This document shows positions 25,200 through 33,464 of a DNA stretch of 64,000 nucleotides, piece by piece. Below the pieces are notes generated by a model, which did no database searches, was not told the DNA's origin, and saw only the letters and a list, made by a program, of their open reading frames with translations. This DNA is from Rubellimicrobium roseum (lineage in GTDB: Bacteria; Pseudomonadota; Alphaproteobacteria; Rhodobacterales; Rhodobacteraceae). The stretch is taken from contig NZ_VDFV01000009.1 of assembly GCF_006152145.1 (NCBI RefSeq), positions 62,001 through 126,000 on the forward strand. The letters run 5' to 3'. How positions within the stretch are numbered: position 1 is the first letter of the stretch; each line of letters opens with the position of its first letter. The position numbers were made by a program, and so were the translations under genes.

Positions 25200-26712
25200 G
25201 GGTCCGCCCTCCCCGGTCGAAGGCCCAGAACAGCCCGAGCGCCAGCACGAGGATCATGAGCCCTACCCCCGCCGCGGCCTCCATCCGGTAGGCGCCCATG
25301 AGGCGGGCCATGAGGAGCGGCAGCGTCGCCTGCCCCTCGGCGGCAAAGAGCGCGATCGCGCCCAGGTTGCCCACCGACAGCGCCGCCGCGAGCCCGCCCG
25401 CGAAGCCCAGCGCGGGCCGCAGCAGCGGCAGGAGCACGATCCGCAGCCGCCTGAGCCCCGTAAGGCCCAGCGAGTCCGCAAGCCTCCCGTGCCGCGCCTC
25501 GATCTCGGCCAGGGCCGGGGCGAGGGCGCGCAAGGCGAAGGGCAGCGCCACGAGGGCGTCGACCAGCGCCGTCACGGGGAGCGCTGCGGTGGCGAGCGCC
25601 ACATGGGGCCGCAGGAGGTGGAGAAGCCCCGTGCCCAGCACCAGTCCCGAGGCCGCGAGCGGCAGCGTCCCCGCGACCAGGGCGAGGTGCCCGCCGCGCA
25701 TGGCCAGCGCGAGCGCCAGGATCAGCGTCAGCGCCGTCGCCCCCAGTGCCACGAGGAGCGAGCGCCCTGCCGCCCCTGCGACCTCGGGCGGAAGCTCGGC
25801 CAGGCCCCCGACCCCCCGCAGCGCCGCCAGGGCGAGCGGCAGAAGGAGGAACAGCGCCGCCCCGCCGATCGCCAGCGCGTCCCCGGTGCGGGCGGCGCGG
25901 CCCTGCGCGTCCCAGCGCTCGACCGCGCGTCCGAGGCCCGCGCCGCCCATCGCGCCCGGAGCGAGTCCCAGCGCCAGCCCGGCCGCCGCCCCGCAGAGGA
26001 GGTATTGGAGCAGCGCGAGCTGCGCCGCCCCGGCCACGTCGGCCTCGAAGCGGATCGCTTGGTAGATGGCCAGTTCCAGCGTCGTGGCCGCCGGGCCGCC
26101 GCCCAGGATGAGCGCCACCGAGAAGCTCGTGAGGCAGAGGGCGAAGATCGCGGCCAGTGCCCCGGGGACGATCCGGGCCAGCATCGGGCGCTCGATCACC
26201 GCCCAGACCGGGGCATTCAGCGTGGCGGCCAGACGGAAGCGCTCGGCCGGAACGTCGAGCCAGCCCTGGAGGATCAGCCGCGTGGCCAGCGGTAGGTTCA
26301 GGAAGACATGCGCCAGCACGACCCCGTGGAGCCCGTAGATCGACAGGCGCGGCAGGCCGAGGAGCGCGAGGGCGTCGTTGACGAGGCCCCCGCGCCCGAA
26401 GAGCGCGAGGAGCCCGAGGATCGCCACGATCACCGGCAGAAGGAAGGGCGCGCCGAGCAGGGTGACGAGCGCCCCCCGCCCCGGAAAGCGCCGCCGCGCC
26501 AGCGCGCGGGCGACCGGAACGGCCAGCGCCACCGAGACGAGGGCCGAGAGCGCCGCCTGAAGCAGCGTGAAGCGCAGCGCCGCCCAGTCGGCGGCCCCGA
26601 ATCCCCCCTCCCCCGCGCCGCGCAGGAGGGGGACGAGGGTCCCGAGGCAGAGCCCCGCCACCATGAGCGCAGCCAGCGCCCCCGGAAGACGCGGCGCCCC
26701 GGTCCGGGTCAC
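25186..26712 (-). CDS. thiP: Thiamine ABC transporter permease
   Basis: The 508-residue protein has about twelve hydrophobic helices and two internally homologous permease halves, each with an EAA-type loop (in the first half around LPRLSIYGLHGVVLAHVFLN and LAATLNAPVWAVIERPMLAR). This double-length permease is characteristic of ThiP and related iron permeases. GTG 26712 overlaps the thiB stop by four bases (GTGA), so the genes are translationally coupled. The TPP riboswitch at 27731-27818 controls the operon. Confidence 0.93.
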   Translation of the reverse strand: MTRTGAPRLPGALAALMVAGLCLGTLVPLLRGAGEGGFGAADWAALRFTLLQAALSALVSVALAVPVARALARRRFPGRGALVTLLGAPFLLPVIVAILGLLALFGRGGLVNDALALLGLPRLSIYGLHGVVLAHVFLNLPLATRLILQGWLDVPAERFRLAATLNAPVWAVIERPMLARIVPGALAAIFALCLTSFSVALILGGGPAATTLELAIYQAIRFEADVAGAAQLALLQYLLCGAAAGLALGLAPGAMGGAGLGRAVERWDAQGRAARTGDALAIGGAALFLLLPLALAALRGVGGLAELPPEVAGAAGRSLLVALGATALTLILALALAMRGGHLALVAGTLPLAASGLVLGTGLLHLLRPHVALATAALPVTALVDALVALPFALRALAPALAEIEARHGRLADSLGLTGLRRLRIVLLPLLRPALGFAGGLAAALSVGNLGAIALFAAEGQATLPLLMARLMGAYRMEAAAGVGLMILVLALGLFWAFDRGGRTRAAA

Positions 26713-27686
26713 TGCGACAGCGCCCCGCGCCAGGCCTCGACCGCCGGGCCGCGCAGGGCCTCGGCTTCCTCGGGGGCGAGGAACAGGGTCGTGGCGGGCC
26801 GGACGCTCTCGAAACCCTCGGGCAGGCCGGCGGACGGGGTGACCGCCGGATACATCCAGTTGGTCGTGGGGATCACGCCCTGGAAGCCCTCGGAGAGCAT
26901 GAAGGCCAGGAAGCGGTCCGCCAGCTCCGGCTGGTCGGTCGAGGCGACCTTGGCCGCGACCTCGACCTGCAGGTAATGCCCCTCGTCGAAGGGCAGCGCG
27001 ACGTAGCCTGCGTCCTCCTCGGCGATCAGGTGATAGGCGGGCGAGGTCGTGTAGCTGAGGACCAGGTCCGCCTCGCCTTCCAAGAAGAGGTTGTAGGCCT
27101 CGGACCAGCCCGGCGTGACGGTCACGATGTTGTCCCGAAGCGCCTCCCAGACCGCCGGGGCCTCATCGCCGTAGGCGGCCTCGATCCAGAGCACGAGTCC
27201 GAGGCCCGGCGTCGAGGAGCGCGGGTCTTGGATCACCAGCGAGGCGTCGCTCTCGGCCAGCTCGCGGAAGCTCTTGGGCTGGGGTTCGTCCGCCCGGCCC
27301 ACGACCGAGAACCAGCCCCAGTCGAAGGGCAGGAAGGTGTCGTCGGCCCAGTCCACCGGCAGGTCCAGCGCCGCCTCGGCCGCGTGCGGCGCGAAGAGCC
27401 CCGTCGCCCGGGCGGCCGCCACGAGGTTCGAGTCGAGCCCCAGCACCACGTCGGCCTCGGTCGTCTCGCCCTCGAGCTGGAGGCGGCTCAGCAGCGCCGC
27501 CCCGTCGCCCCCGGCGACGAGCCGGAGGTCGCAGCCGCACTCAGCCTCGAAGGCGGTCTCCACCGCGGGGCCGGGGCCCCATTCGCTGGTGAAGCTGTCG
27601 TAGGTCAGCACCGTCAGCACGGGCCTGTCCTGCGCGAGGGCCGGAGCGGCGGCGAGGGCGAGAAGGGCAGCGAGGGTTGGTCTCAT
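26709..27686 (-). CDS. thiB: Thiamine-binding periplasmic protein
   Basis: The 325-residue binding protein has a signal peptide (MRPTLAALLALAAAPALAQ). Its family-diagnostic stretches include LTVLTYDSFTSEWGPGPAV, DDTFLPFDWGWFSVVGRADE and IQDPRSSTPGLGLVLWIEAA, all close to ThiB/TbpA. It delivers thiamine, TMP or TPP to ThiPQ. ATG 27686 is chosen for the signal peptide and AAAGGA site; the same frame is open further upstream only because it runs through the riboswitch. It is the first gene of the operon. Confidence 0.94.
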   Translation of the reverse strand: MRPTLAALLALAAAPALAQDRPVLTVLTYDSFTSEWGPGPAVETAFEAECGCDLRLVAGGDGAALLSRLQLEGETTEADVVLGLDSNLVAAARATGLFAPHAAEAALDLPVDWADDTFLPFDWGWFSVVGRADEPQPKSFRELAESDASLVIQDPRSSTPGLGLVLWIEAAYGDEAPAVWEALRDNIVTVTPGWSEAYNLFLEGEADLVLSYTTSPAYHLIAEEDAGYVALPFDEGHYLQVEVAAKVASTDQPELADRFLAFMLSEGFQGVIPTTNWMYPAVTPSAGLPEGFESVRPATTLFLAPEEAEALRGPAVEAWRGALSQ

Positions 27687-27687
27687 G

Positions 27688-27714
27688 GTTCGTCCTTTGG
27701 GTCGGCGGACGAAC
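27688..27714 (-). promoter_or_regulatory. Shine-Dalgarno-sequestering hairpin of the thi leader
   Basis: On the transcript strand GTTCGTCC (27714-27707) pairs perfectly with GGACGAAC (27695-27688). The second arm includes the GGA of the AAAGGA ribosome site (27698-27693), leaving the ATG at 27686 just outside. A second, GC-rich palindrome CGCCCC-GA-GGGGCG lies at 27717-27730, next to the aptamer. This is the likely expression platform of the TPP riboswitch, acting on translation initiation. Confidence 0.65.
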
Positions 27715-27730
27715 AGCGCCCCTCGGGGCG

Positions 27731-27818
27731 ACCTTCCCTCCGCCGGTGCTAGCCGGTTCAGGTTCGACGGGTTCGCGTTGCCGCATCTCAGCCCGCGCGA
27801 ACGGGCACCCCGAGGTGG
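27731..27818 (-). promoter_or_regulatory. TPP (THI-element) riboswitch
   Basis: The reverse strand shows the conserved THI blocks in order: CTCGGGGTGCCC, GGCTGAGA (27793-27786), ACCC, GAACCTGAACCGGCTAG, then CACCGGCGGAGGGAAGG ending at 27732. These are the TPP-sensing helices. It lies 45 bases before thiB, so thiamine uptake should be shut down when cellular TPP is high. Confidence 0.95.
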
Positions 27819-27916
27819 CGCGAACCATAGCCCTCCGCTGACGCGGCGCAAGGGGCCTCTTTCCGCCGCCCGGCCCCCGGCCTAGCTACACGCCGTCGTC
27901 ATAGGGGAGATACGTC

Positions 27917-28906
27917 ATGGAATACCGCCGCCTGGGCAAGTCGGGCCTGCAGGTCAGCGCCCTGTCCTTCGGGTCCTGGGTCACCTTCGCCAAGCAGGTC
28001 GACACGAGCCTCGCCAAGGAGCTCCTGACCGAAGCCTACGACGCGGGCGTCAACTTCTTCGACAACGCCGAGGGCTACGAGCAGGGCCAGTCCGAGGTCG
28101 TCATGGGCCAGGCGCTCCAGGAGCTGGGCTGGGAGCGCGAGACCTTCATCGTCTCCTCCAAGGTCTTCTGGGGCGGCGAGAAGCCCACGCAGCGCGGCCT
28201 GTCGGCCAAGCACGTGACCGAGGCCTGCCACGCCGCCCTGCGCCGCCTGCAGGTCGATCACCTCGACCTCTACTTCTGCCACCGTCCCGACATCGACACC
28301 CCCATTGAGGAGACGGTGCGGGCGATGGACAACCTGATCCGGCAGGGGAAGGTGCTCTACTGGGGCACCTCGGAATGGTCTGCCCAGCAGATCACCGAGG
28401 CGCACGCCGTCGCCCGCGAATGGCGCATGACCCCGCCCACCATGGAGCAGCCGCAATACAACCTGTTCGAGCGGGAGAAGGTCGAGGGCGACTACGCGCC
28501 GATCTACGACACCTATGGGCTCGGGACCACGATCTGGTCGCCGCTCGCCTCGGGGCTCCTCACCGGCAAGTACAACGACGGCATCCCCCAGGACAGCCGC
28601 GCGTCCCTGCCGGGCTACGAATGGCTGCGCGAGATCTTCGAGGGCGAGAAGGGGAAGCGCCGCATCGGCCAGATCCGGGATCTCCAGAAGATCGCCGACG
28701 GCGCGGGGATCAGCCTCACGCACCTCGCGCTGGCCTGGTGCCTCAGGAACCCGCGCGTCTCGACGGTGATCCTGGGGGCCTCGCGGCTCTCGCAGCTTCA
28801 GGACAACCTCGCCGCCATGGACGCGGTGGAGAAGCTGACCCCGGACGTGATGGAGGCGATCGAGGCCGTGGTGCAGAACAAGCCCGAGGCGCCACGCCGG
28901 TTCTGA
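27917..28906 (+). CDS. Aldo/keto reductase (KCNAB/YghZ-like)
   Basis: The 329-residue TIM-barrel oxidoreductase has the family pattern GVNFFDNAEGYEQGQSE (Asp49 and Tyr54 as catalytic residues), a Lys in FIVSSKVFWGG, and His in LDLYFCHRPD. The NADPH-binding end is VILGASRLSQLQDNLAAM. The wording MEYRRLGKSGLQVSALSFGS with STP-like WSPLASGLLTGKYN is that of the potassium-channel beta/YghZ group. It probably reduces small aldehydes in the cytoplasm. GGGGAGA precedes ATG 27917. Divergent from thiBPQ. Confidence 0.92.
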   Translation: MEYRRLGKSGLQVSALSFGSWVTFAKQVDTSLAKELLTEAYDAGVNFFDNAEGYEQGQSEVVMGQALQELGWERETFIVSSKVFWGGEKPTQRGLSAKHVTEACHAALRRLQVDHLDLYFCHRPDIDTPIEETVRAMDNLIRQGKVLYWGTSEWSAQQITEAHAVAREWRMTPPTMEQPQYNLFEREKVEGDYAPIYDTYGLGTTIWSPLASGLLTGKYNDGIPQDSRASLPGYEWLREIFEGEKGKRRIGQIRDLQKIADGAGISLTHLALAWCLRNPRVSTVILGASRLSQLQDNLAAMDAVEKLTPDVMEAIEAVVQNKPEAPRRF

Positions 28907-29032
28907 GGACCTGGCCTAGCGTCACTCGCCCCATAGTTGCTAACTCGTCAACAATTAGCGCAAGCGAGCCTTATTGATGCCGCAGAGGTAGAGGACAAGC
29001 AAGATCAATGCGTTGGCATTGGTCCCGAACTC

Positions 29033-29069
29033 GGGGTCCAGCCCGATCCGGCCTGGACCCCGCCTTTTT
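29033..29069 (+). terminator. Intrinsic terminator
   Basis: GGGGTCCAG (29033-29041) pairs perfectly with CTGGACCCC (29053-29061), followed by GCC and TTTTT. It lies about 125 bases after the aldo/keto reductase stop on the same strand and separates it from the next gene at 29140. Confidence 0.8.
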
Positions 29070-29139
29070 CGGACCGCCGGCCTCGCGCGTGGCGCGCGGC
29101 GGGGCTAGCCTGCCTTCGTGATCCCTTCGCGGAGCCCCG

Positions 29140-29733
29140 GTGCGCCTTCTCGTCGTCCATGCCCATCCCGTGCCCGAAAGCTTCGGGACGGCCCTTTTCC
29201 GGGCGGTCGTCGAGACGGCCGAAGGCGCCGGACACGAGGTGCGCGCCCTCGACCTCCATGCCGAGGGCTTCGACCCGGTCATGGGCCCCGAGGAGCGGCG
29301 GGGCTACAACGACGGAGGCCCGCCCGATGACCCCGTCCTCCTCCGCCACATCGAGCACCTGCGCTGGGCCGAGGGGATCGTGCTCGTCTACCCGACCTGG
29401 TGGTACAGCCAGCCGGCGATGCTCAAGGGCTGGCTCGACCGGGTCTGGCGGATGGGCGCGGCCTTCCACCTGGGGCCCAGGGGCCTCGTGCCCGGCCTCC
29501 CGCAGGTGCGGCTCCTGGGCGTGGTGACCACGCTGGGCTCGCCGCGCTGGCTCTGGTCGGCGGTCATGGGCGCCCCGGGCCGCAAGGTGATCCTGCGGGG
29601 CTTGCGGGCCTGCACCGGGTGGCGGACGCGCACCTTCTGGCTTGCGCTCCATGACATCGACACGGCAACCCCCGAGCGGCGCGCCCGCTTTCTCGCCCGC
29701 GTGCGCGCCCGGATCGCCCGGCTGCCGGCCTGA
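29140..29733 (+). CDS. Flavodoxin-fold NAD(P)H dehydrogenase (quinone) family protein
   Basis: The 197-residue protein opens with RLLVVHAHPVPESFGTALFR, the flavin-phosphate loop of the NQO/YheR/KefF family. It goes on with GIVLVYPTWWYSQPAMLKGW, the flavin ring and quinone pocket, then LDRVWRMGAAF. It should be a soluble FMN or FAD enzyme using NAD(P)H. Start GTG 29140 gives the exact family beginning. The intrinsic terminator upstream makes it the start of a new unit, possibly including the ABC ATPase gene 60 bases on. Confidence 0.87.
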   Translation: MRLLVVHAHPVPESFGTALFRAVVETAEGAGHEVRALDLHAEGFDPVMGPEERRGYNDGGPPDDPVLLRHIEHLRWAEGIVLVYPTWWYSQPAMLKGWLDRVWRMGAAFHLGPRGLVPGLPQVRLLGVVTTLGSPRWLWSAVMGAPGRKVILRGLRACTGWRTRTFWLALHDIDTATPERRARFLARVRARIARLPA

Positions 29734-29793
29734 GGAACGGTTGCCTCGCCCCGCGTCGCGCCTAATGTCCGCTTGGACAGGGGGAGACACGGC

Positions 29794-30855
29794 ATGGCAC
29801 GGGTCACGCTGCGCGACGTGCGCAAGGCCTTCGACGGCCAGGAGGTGGTGCGCGGCATCTCGGCCGAGATCGGCGACGGCGAGTTCGTCGTGCTGGTAGG
29901 CCCCTCGGGCTGCGGCAAGAGCACGCTCCTGCGGATGATCGCGGGGCTGGAGGAGATCACCGCGGGCACGGTGGCCATCGACGGCGCGGTGGTCAACGAC
30001 GTGCCGCCCAAGGACCGGGACATCGCCATGGTGTTCCAGAACTACGCGCTCTACCCCCACATGACGGTGGCCGAGAACATGGGCTTCTCGCTGCGCCTGC
30101 GCGGGGTGGACAAGCGCAGCATCGAGGCGGCCGTGGCCCGCGCCGCGGCGGCGCTGGAGGTGGCCCATCTCCTGGACCGCACGCCCCGGCAGCTGTCGGG
30201 CGGGCAGCGGCAGCGCGTCGCCATGGGGCGGGCCATCGTCCGCAACCCCCGCCTGTTCCTGTTCGACGAGCCGCTCTCGAACCTCGACGCCAAGCTGCGC
30301 GTCCAGATGCGGACCGAGCTGCGCGAGCTGCACGCGCGGCTGGGCGTCACCTCGATCTACGTCACCCACGACCAGATCGAGGCGATGACCATGGCCGACC
30401 GCATTCTCGTGCTGCGCGACGGGCGCGTGGAGCAGCAGGGCCGCCCGCTCGACCTCTACGACCGGCCCGTCAACACCTTCGTCGCGGGCTTCCTGGGCAG
30501 CCCGGCGATGAACCTGCTCGACGTCGTGCCGGGGCCGGATGGCGTGGCGCTGGCCGACGGGACGCCTTTGGGCTTCGCGCCCCGCGGCGGCCCCGCGCGC
30601 CTCACGCTCGGGGTGCGGCCCGAGCACCTGCGCCTCCTGCCGGCCGACGCGCCCCAGGGCCTGCCCGCGCGGCTGCGCAGCGTCGAGCCCACGGGCTCCG
30701 AGACGCTGCTCGTGGCGCAGATGGGCGAGCGTCCGGTGACGGTGCTGGCGCGCGAGCGGGTGACGGCCCGCGCCGGCGACGCCGTGCGGCTCCTGCCCGA
30801 TCCCGGCCAGGCCCACTGGTTCGACGGCGAGGGGCAGCGGATCGAGGCGGCCTGA
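29794..30855 (+). CDS. CUT1-type carbohydrate ABC transporter ATPase
   Basis: The 353-residue ATPase has Walker A GPSGCGKST at residues 36-44, signature LSGGQRQR, Walker B LFLFDEPLSNLD and a carboxy-terminal TOBE/OB regulatory domain, as in MalK/UgpC. It powers sugar import with two integral permeases. No permease genes follow on this strand; the matching permease/binding-protein set lies convergently at 32526-35636, so it is inferred to be its ATPase. ATG 29794 follows GGGGGAGA. The next gene starts immediately after the stop. Confidence 0.92.
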   Translation: MARVTLRDVRKAFDGQEVVRGISAEIGDGEFVVLVGPSGCGKSTLLRMIAGLEEITAGTVAIDGAVVNDVPPKDRDIAMVFQNYALYPHMTVAENMGFSLRLRGVDKRSIEAAVARAAAALEVAHLLDRTPRQLSGGQRQRVAMGRAIVRNPRLFLFDEPLSNLDAKLRVQMRTELRELHARLGVTSIYVTHDQIEAMTMADRILVLRDGRVEQQGRPLDLYDRPVNTFVAGFLGSPAMNLLDVVPGPDGVALADGTPLGFAPRGGPARLTLGVRPEHLRLLPADAPQGLPARLRSVEPTGSETLLVAQMGERPVTVLARERVTARAGDAVRLLPDPGQAHWFDGEGQRIEAA

Positions 30856-31491
30856 ATGCGGGTGATCGCGCCCGACTTCGACCGCCTGACCGAGCGGCCC
30901 GGCGCGGGTCCCCTACCCCGTCCGGTGGAGATCGGGCCGGAGGACACGAGGTTCCGGGACCTCCTGTCGCTGGTCATCGACGACCTGCCCGACGGGTCCG
31001 CTGTCGAGGGGCACAGCGCGGACGGGGCGCTCCTCCTCGTGCTGCTCGCGGGGGCCGTGACGATCGCCGCCGGGGCGGACGAGCACCGGCTCGACGCGGA
31101 CGGCGACTGGGCGCTCCTGCTGCCGCCGGGCCAGGGCTACCGGATTGCCGTGCTGGCTCCCGCGACATTGGCCGAGGCACGCGTCCGGGCCCACGCCTCC
31201 TTCGCGCCGCTGGCCCTGCGCCCGAAGGACGGCACGCTCGCGCTCGACGGCCCGGGGCTGGCGCTGCGCCTCGTCCCGCTCGGGGCCGGAGCCGACGCCT
31301 CGGCGGGGCTGGGGGACGCGGTGGAACGGCTCGTCCACCTCACGGGCCCCGCGCGGGTCACGGGGCCGGAGGGCGCGCATGAGCTGCCCCCCGCGCACAC
31401 GCTGGCGCTCGCCCCCGGCGAGGCCGCGCGTGTCGAGGGGATGGGCGAGATGCTGGTGCTGGCCGCGCTCAGGCCAGGCGCTGCACTTTGA
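30856..31491 (+). CDS. Cupin-like protein of unknown function
   Basis: The 211-residue, Ala/Leu-rich protein has alternating beta-strand-like segments and two similar halves: LLLVLLAGAVTIAAGADEHR with LLLPPGQGYRI in the first, and ELPPAHTLALAPGEAARVEG in the second. This suggests a bicupin-like fold, but the metal-binding His pattern is not evident and no family is recognised with certainty. ATG 30856 directly abuts the ATPase stop, so it is co-translated with it. Its 3' end overlaps the convergent NodB-like gene by 23 bases. Confidence 0.6.
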   Translation: MRVIAPDFDRLTERPGAGPLPRPVEIGPEDTRFRDLLSLVIDDLPDGSAVEGHSADGALLLVLLAGAVTIAAGADEHRLDADGDWALLLPPGQGYRIAVLAPATLAEARVRAHASFAPLALRPKDGTLALDGPGLALRLVPLGAGADASAGLGDAVERLVHLTGPARVTGPEGAHELPPAHTLALAPGEAARVEGMGEMLVLAALRPGAAL

Positions 31492-32176
31492 AGTTGGAGA
31501 ACAGATAGCGGAAGCCCGCCTCCGTCAGCATTGCGTCGGCGCGCGGGTTCACCCCCGCCTCCGCGCCGTGGAGCCAGCAGAAGATCTCGACCGCCTGCTC
31601 CAGCCCCGCCCGCATCTCGGTCGCGGCCGTGTGGATCTCGTCCCAGAGCACGTGGTCGGGCGTGTCGGGCTGCAGGTCGAAATGCGAGCGCGAGTGGCAG
31701 GCGAAGCCATGGCCCCGCCCCGCGAGGTCGCGCGCCTCGTCCCAGGTCATCACCACCCGCTCGCCCGGGTATTCGTCGCGCTTGGGCAGGTGCAGCATAT
31801 GCGCGGCGGCGAAGCTGCGCTGGACCTGCGCGCCCACCGCCGGAAAGGCCGAGGGAACGAAGAACCAGCCCGCGAAGCCGAACTCCTCCAGCACCGGCAC
31901 CATGACGTCCACGTTGTCGCGGAAGCCCTCGAACAGGACGGGCATGAGGCCCGGACGCGCTTCGGCCCAGGTGCCGTCGAAGGCCGTGCCGAAGTTCCGG
32001 GGCGTGATCGGGGCGAAGAGCCGGGCGTAGGTCTCGAACTGCCGGCGGTATTCGTCGCGCCGCCAGCTCGGCGTGGCGTGGAAGTTCACGACGCGCAGCA
32101 CGCGCCCTGCCGACAGGCCCTGCACCAGTGTCGCCAGCGTCTCGTCGAACGAGCCCGGAAGCCGCAGCTCGCCCAT
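31469..32176 (-). CDS. NodB-like polysaccharide-deacetylase homologue with altered active site
   Basis: The 235-residue protein has the NodB fold order. Where active enzymes have TFDDGYxDN, it reads VLFEGFRDNVDVMVPVLEEF (residues about 80-99): the base Asp is Glu83 and the following metal Asp is missing. The zinc motif HSxxH is intact as HSRSH (161-165), in GHGFACHSRSHF. An FFVPSA strand separates the two. It has no signal peptide, so it is cytoplasmic. It may bind a sugar or act through different chemistry. It is the last gene of the leftward operon of a sugar ABC system and starts on the stop of the 115-residue gene upstream (TGATG). Confidence 0.78.
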   Translation of the reverse strand: MGELRLPGSFDETLATLVQGLSAGRVLRVVNFHATPSWRRDEYRRQFETYARLFAPITPRNFGTAFDGTWAEARPGLMPVLFEGFRDNVDVMVPVLEEFGFAGWFFVPSAFPAVGAQVQRSFAAAHMLHLPKRDEYPGERVVMTWDEARDLAGRGHGFACHSRSHFDLQPDTPDHVLWDEIHTAATEMRAGLEQAVEIFCWLHGAEAGVNPRADAMLTEAGFRYLFSNFKVQRLA

Positions 32177-32523
32177 CAGGCGGCCTCGCGCGTGTGCAGG
32201 TCGGCCTGGCGCGAGAAGGCCGGGACGGCGAGCGACAGGAAGTGCCGGTCGGCCAGCGCCTCGATCAGGCGGGCGATGTCCTCGGCCCCCAGGTCGGGGC
32301 GGCGGGTGCGCAACGCCTCGACGCCCTCGGCCAGCAGCAGGGCCAGGATGCGGCCCGCGCCGTCGCGCGCCACGGGGGCGGGCCCCCCTTCCGTCAGGTC
32401 TTCGGCCACGAGGAACATCGGCACGCCGATCTCCTTGTAATCGCGGCTTCCCAGCCGATCCATGTCGGCCAGACGCGCCTCGACCTCCGCCTCGGAGAGG
32501 GGAGGCAATGCCAGTCGTATCAT
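32176..32523 (-). CDS. Hypothetical 115-residue protein in sugar ABC operon
   Basis: The small acidic, helical protein begins MIRLALPPLSEAEVEARLAD and contains IEALADRHFLSLAVPAF near its end. No domain is recognised and there is no signal peptide or membrane segment. It starts 2 bases after the permease gene ends and shares a one-base TGATG junction with the NodB-like gene, so all are co-translated. Its position suggests a partner of the NodB-like protein, but that is inference. Third-position G/C use is the same as in its neighbours, supporting a real gene. Confidence 0.7.
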   Translation of the reverse strand: MIRLALPPLSEAEVEARLADMDRLGSRDYKEIGVPMFLVAEDLTEGGPAPVARDGAGRILALLLAEGVEALRTRRPDLGAEDIARLIEALADRHFLSLAVPAFSRQADLHTREAA

Positions 32524-32525
32524 CT

Positions 32526-33464
32526 TCAGCCCTTGACGCTGCCCGAGGTCACGCTCGCGGCGTAGTATCGTTGCAGGGCCACAAAGACGACCAAGACGGG
32601 CAAAACTGAGACGCAGATGGCCGCCTGCTGTAACGATTTCGTGGCCTCCTCCTCGAAAGCCCCGCGCAGCAGGTAGATGCCCACCGGAAGCGTCTGGAGG
32701 TCGGGCGCGGTGCGCGTGACCGTCATGGTCCAGAGCACCTCGTTCCAGTGATAAAGGAAGACGAAGATGGCCAGCGTCGCGAGCCCCGAGGCCACGAGCG
32801 GCAGGGCGATGCGGCCGAAGATGAGGAACTCCCCCGCCCCGTCCATGCGCGCGGCGTCCAGGAGCTCGTCCGGGATCGCCAGGAAGAACTGCCGCATCAG
32901 GAAGATGCCGTACCACGAGACGGCAAAGGGCAGGATCAGCGCGGCGTAGGTCCCCAGGAAGCCGCTTCCGCCCTGCCCCGCCAGGCCGTTGCCGCCCACG
33001 AGGGGGAAGTAGCGCAGGATGAAGAACCAGGGGATCAGGAAGATGAAGAAGGGGAACATCTGCGCCCCCACCGCGAAGCGGAACATCGCGAGCCGCCCCC
33101 GGAAGGGGAACTTCGCCAGCGCATAGCCCGCCATGGCCGAGGTGAGGCACTGGAGGAACGTGATCGCCAGCGTGACCCCGAGGCTGTTCAACGTCCAGCG
33201 CAGGAGCGGCAGCTCGTCGAAGACCCGGACGAAGTTGCCCCATTGCGGGTCGCGCGGCCAGTAGACGGGGGGCCGGGCCAGACGCTCGGCCGGGGTGCGC
33301 AGCGCCCCCAGCACCATGTCGAGGAACGGCAGCAGCATGATGGCCGCCCCGATCAGAAGGAGCGCCCAGCGCAGGAGCCTCCAGGCGAGCCGCCGCAGGC
33401 GAAGGATGCGCCGCCCGAGGCCCGGGCTGTCGGACAGGTCCGCGGGCAGCGAGGATTCGGCCAT
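32526..33464 (-). CDS. CUT1 sugar ABC transporter permease (MalG-like)
   Basis: The 312-residue permease has six membrane segments. Its EAA loop reads IPDELLDAARMDGAGEFLIF before LPLVASGLATLAIFVFLYHW, the MalG/UgpE pattern. The end KG after a TSGSVKG tail is typical. ATG 33464 is chosen because it shares TGATG with the preceding permease stop; the longer in-frame extension is the shadow of that gene. It partners the MalF-like permease at 33464-34354 and probably the ATPase at 29794. Confidence 0.92.
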   Translation of the reverse strand: MAESSLPADLSDSPGLGRRILRLRRLAWRLLRWALLLIGAAIMLLPFLDMVLGALRTPAERLARPPVYWPRDPQWGNFVRVFDELPLLRWTLNSLGVTLAITFLQCLTSAMAGYALAKFPFRGRLAMFRFAVGAQMFPFFIFLIPWFFILRYFPLVGGNGLAGQGGSGFLGTYAALILPFAVSWYGIFLMRQFFLAIPDELLDAARMDGAGEFLIFGRIALPLVASGLATLAIFVFLYHWNEVLWTMTVTRTAPDLQTLPVGIYLLRGAFEEEATKSLQQAAICVSVLPVLVVFVALQRYYAASVTSGSVKG

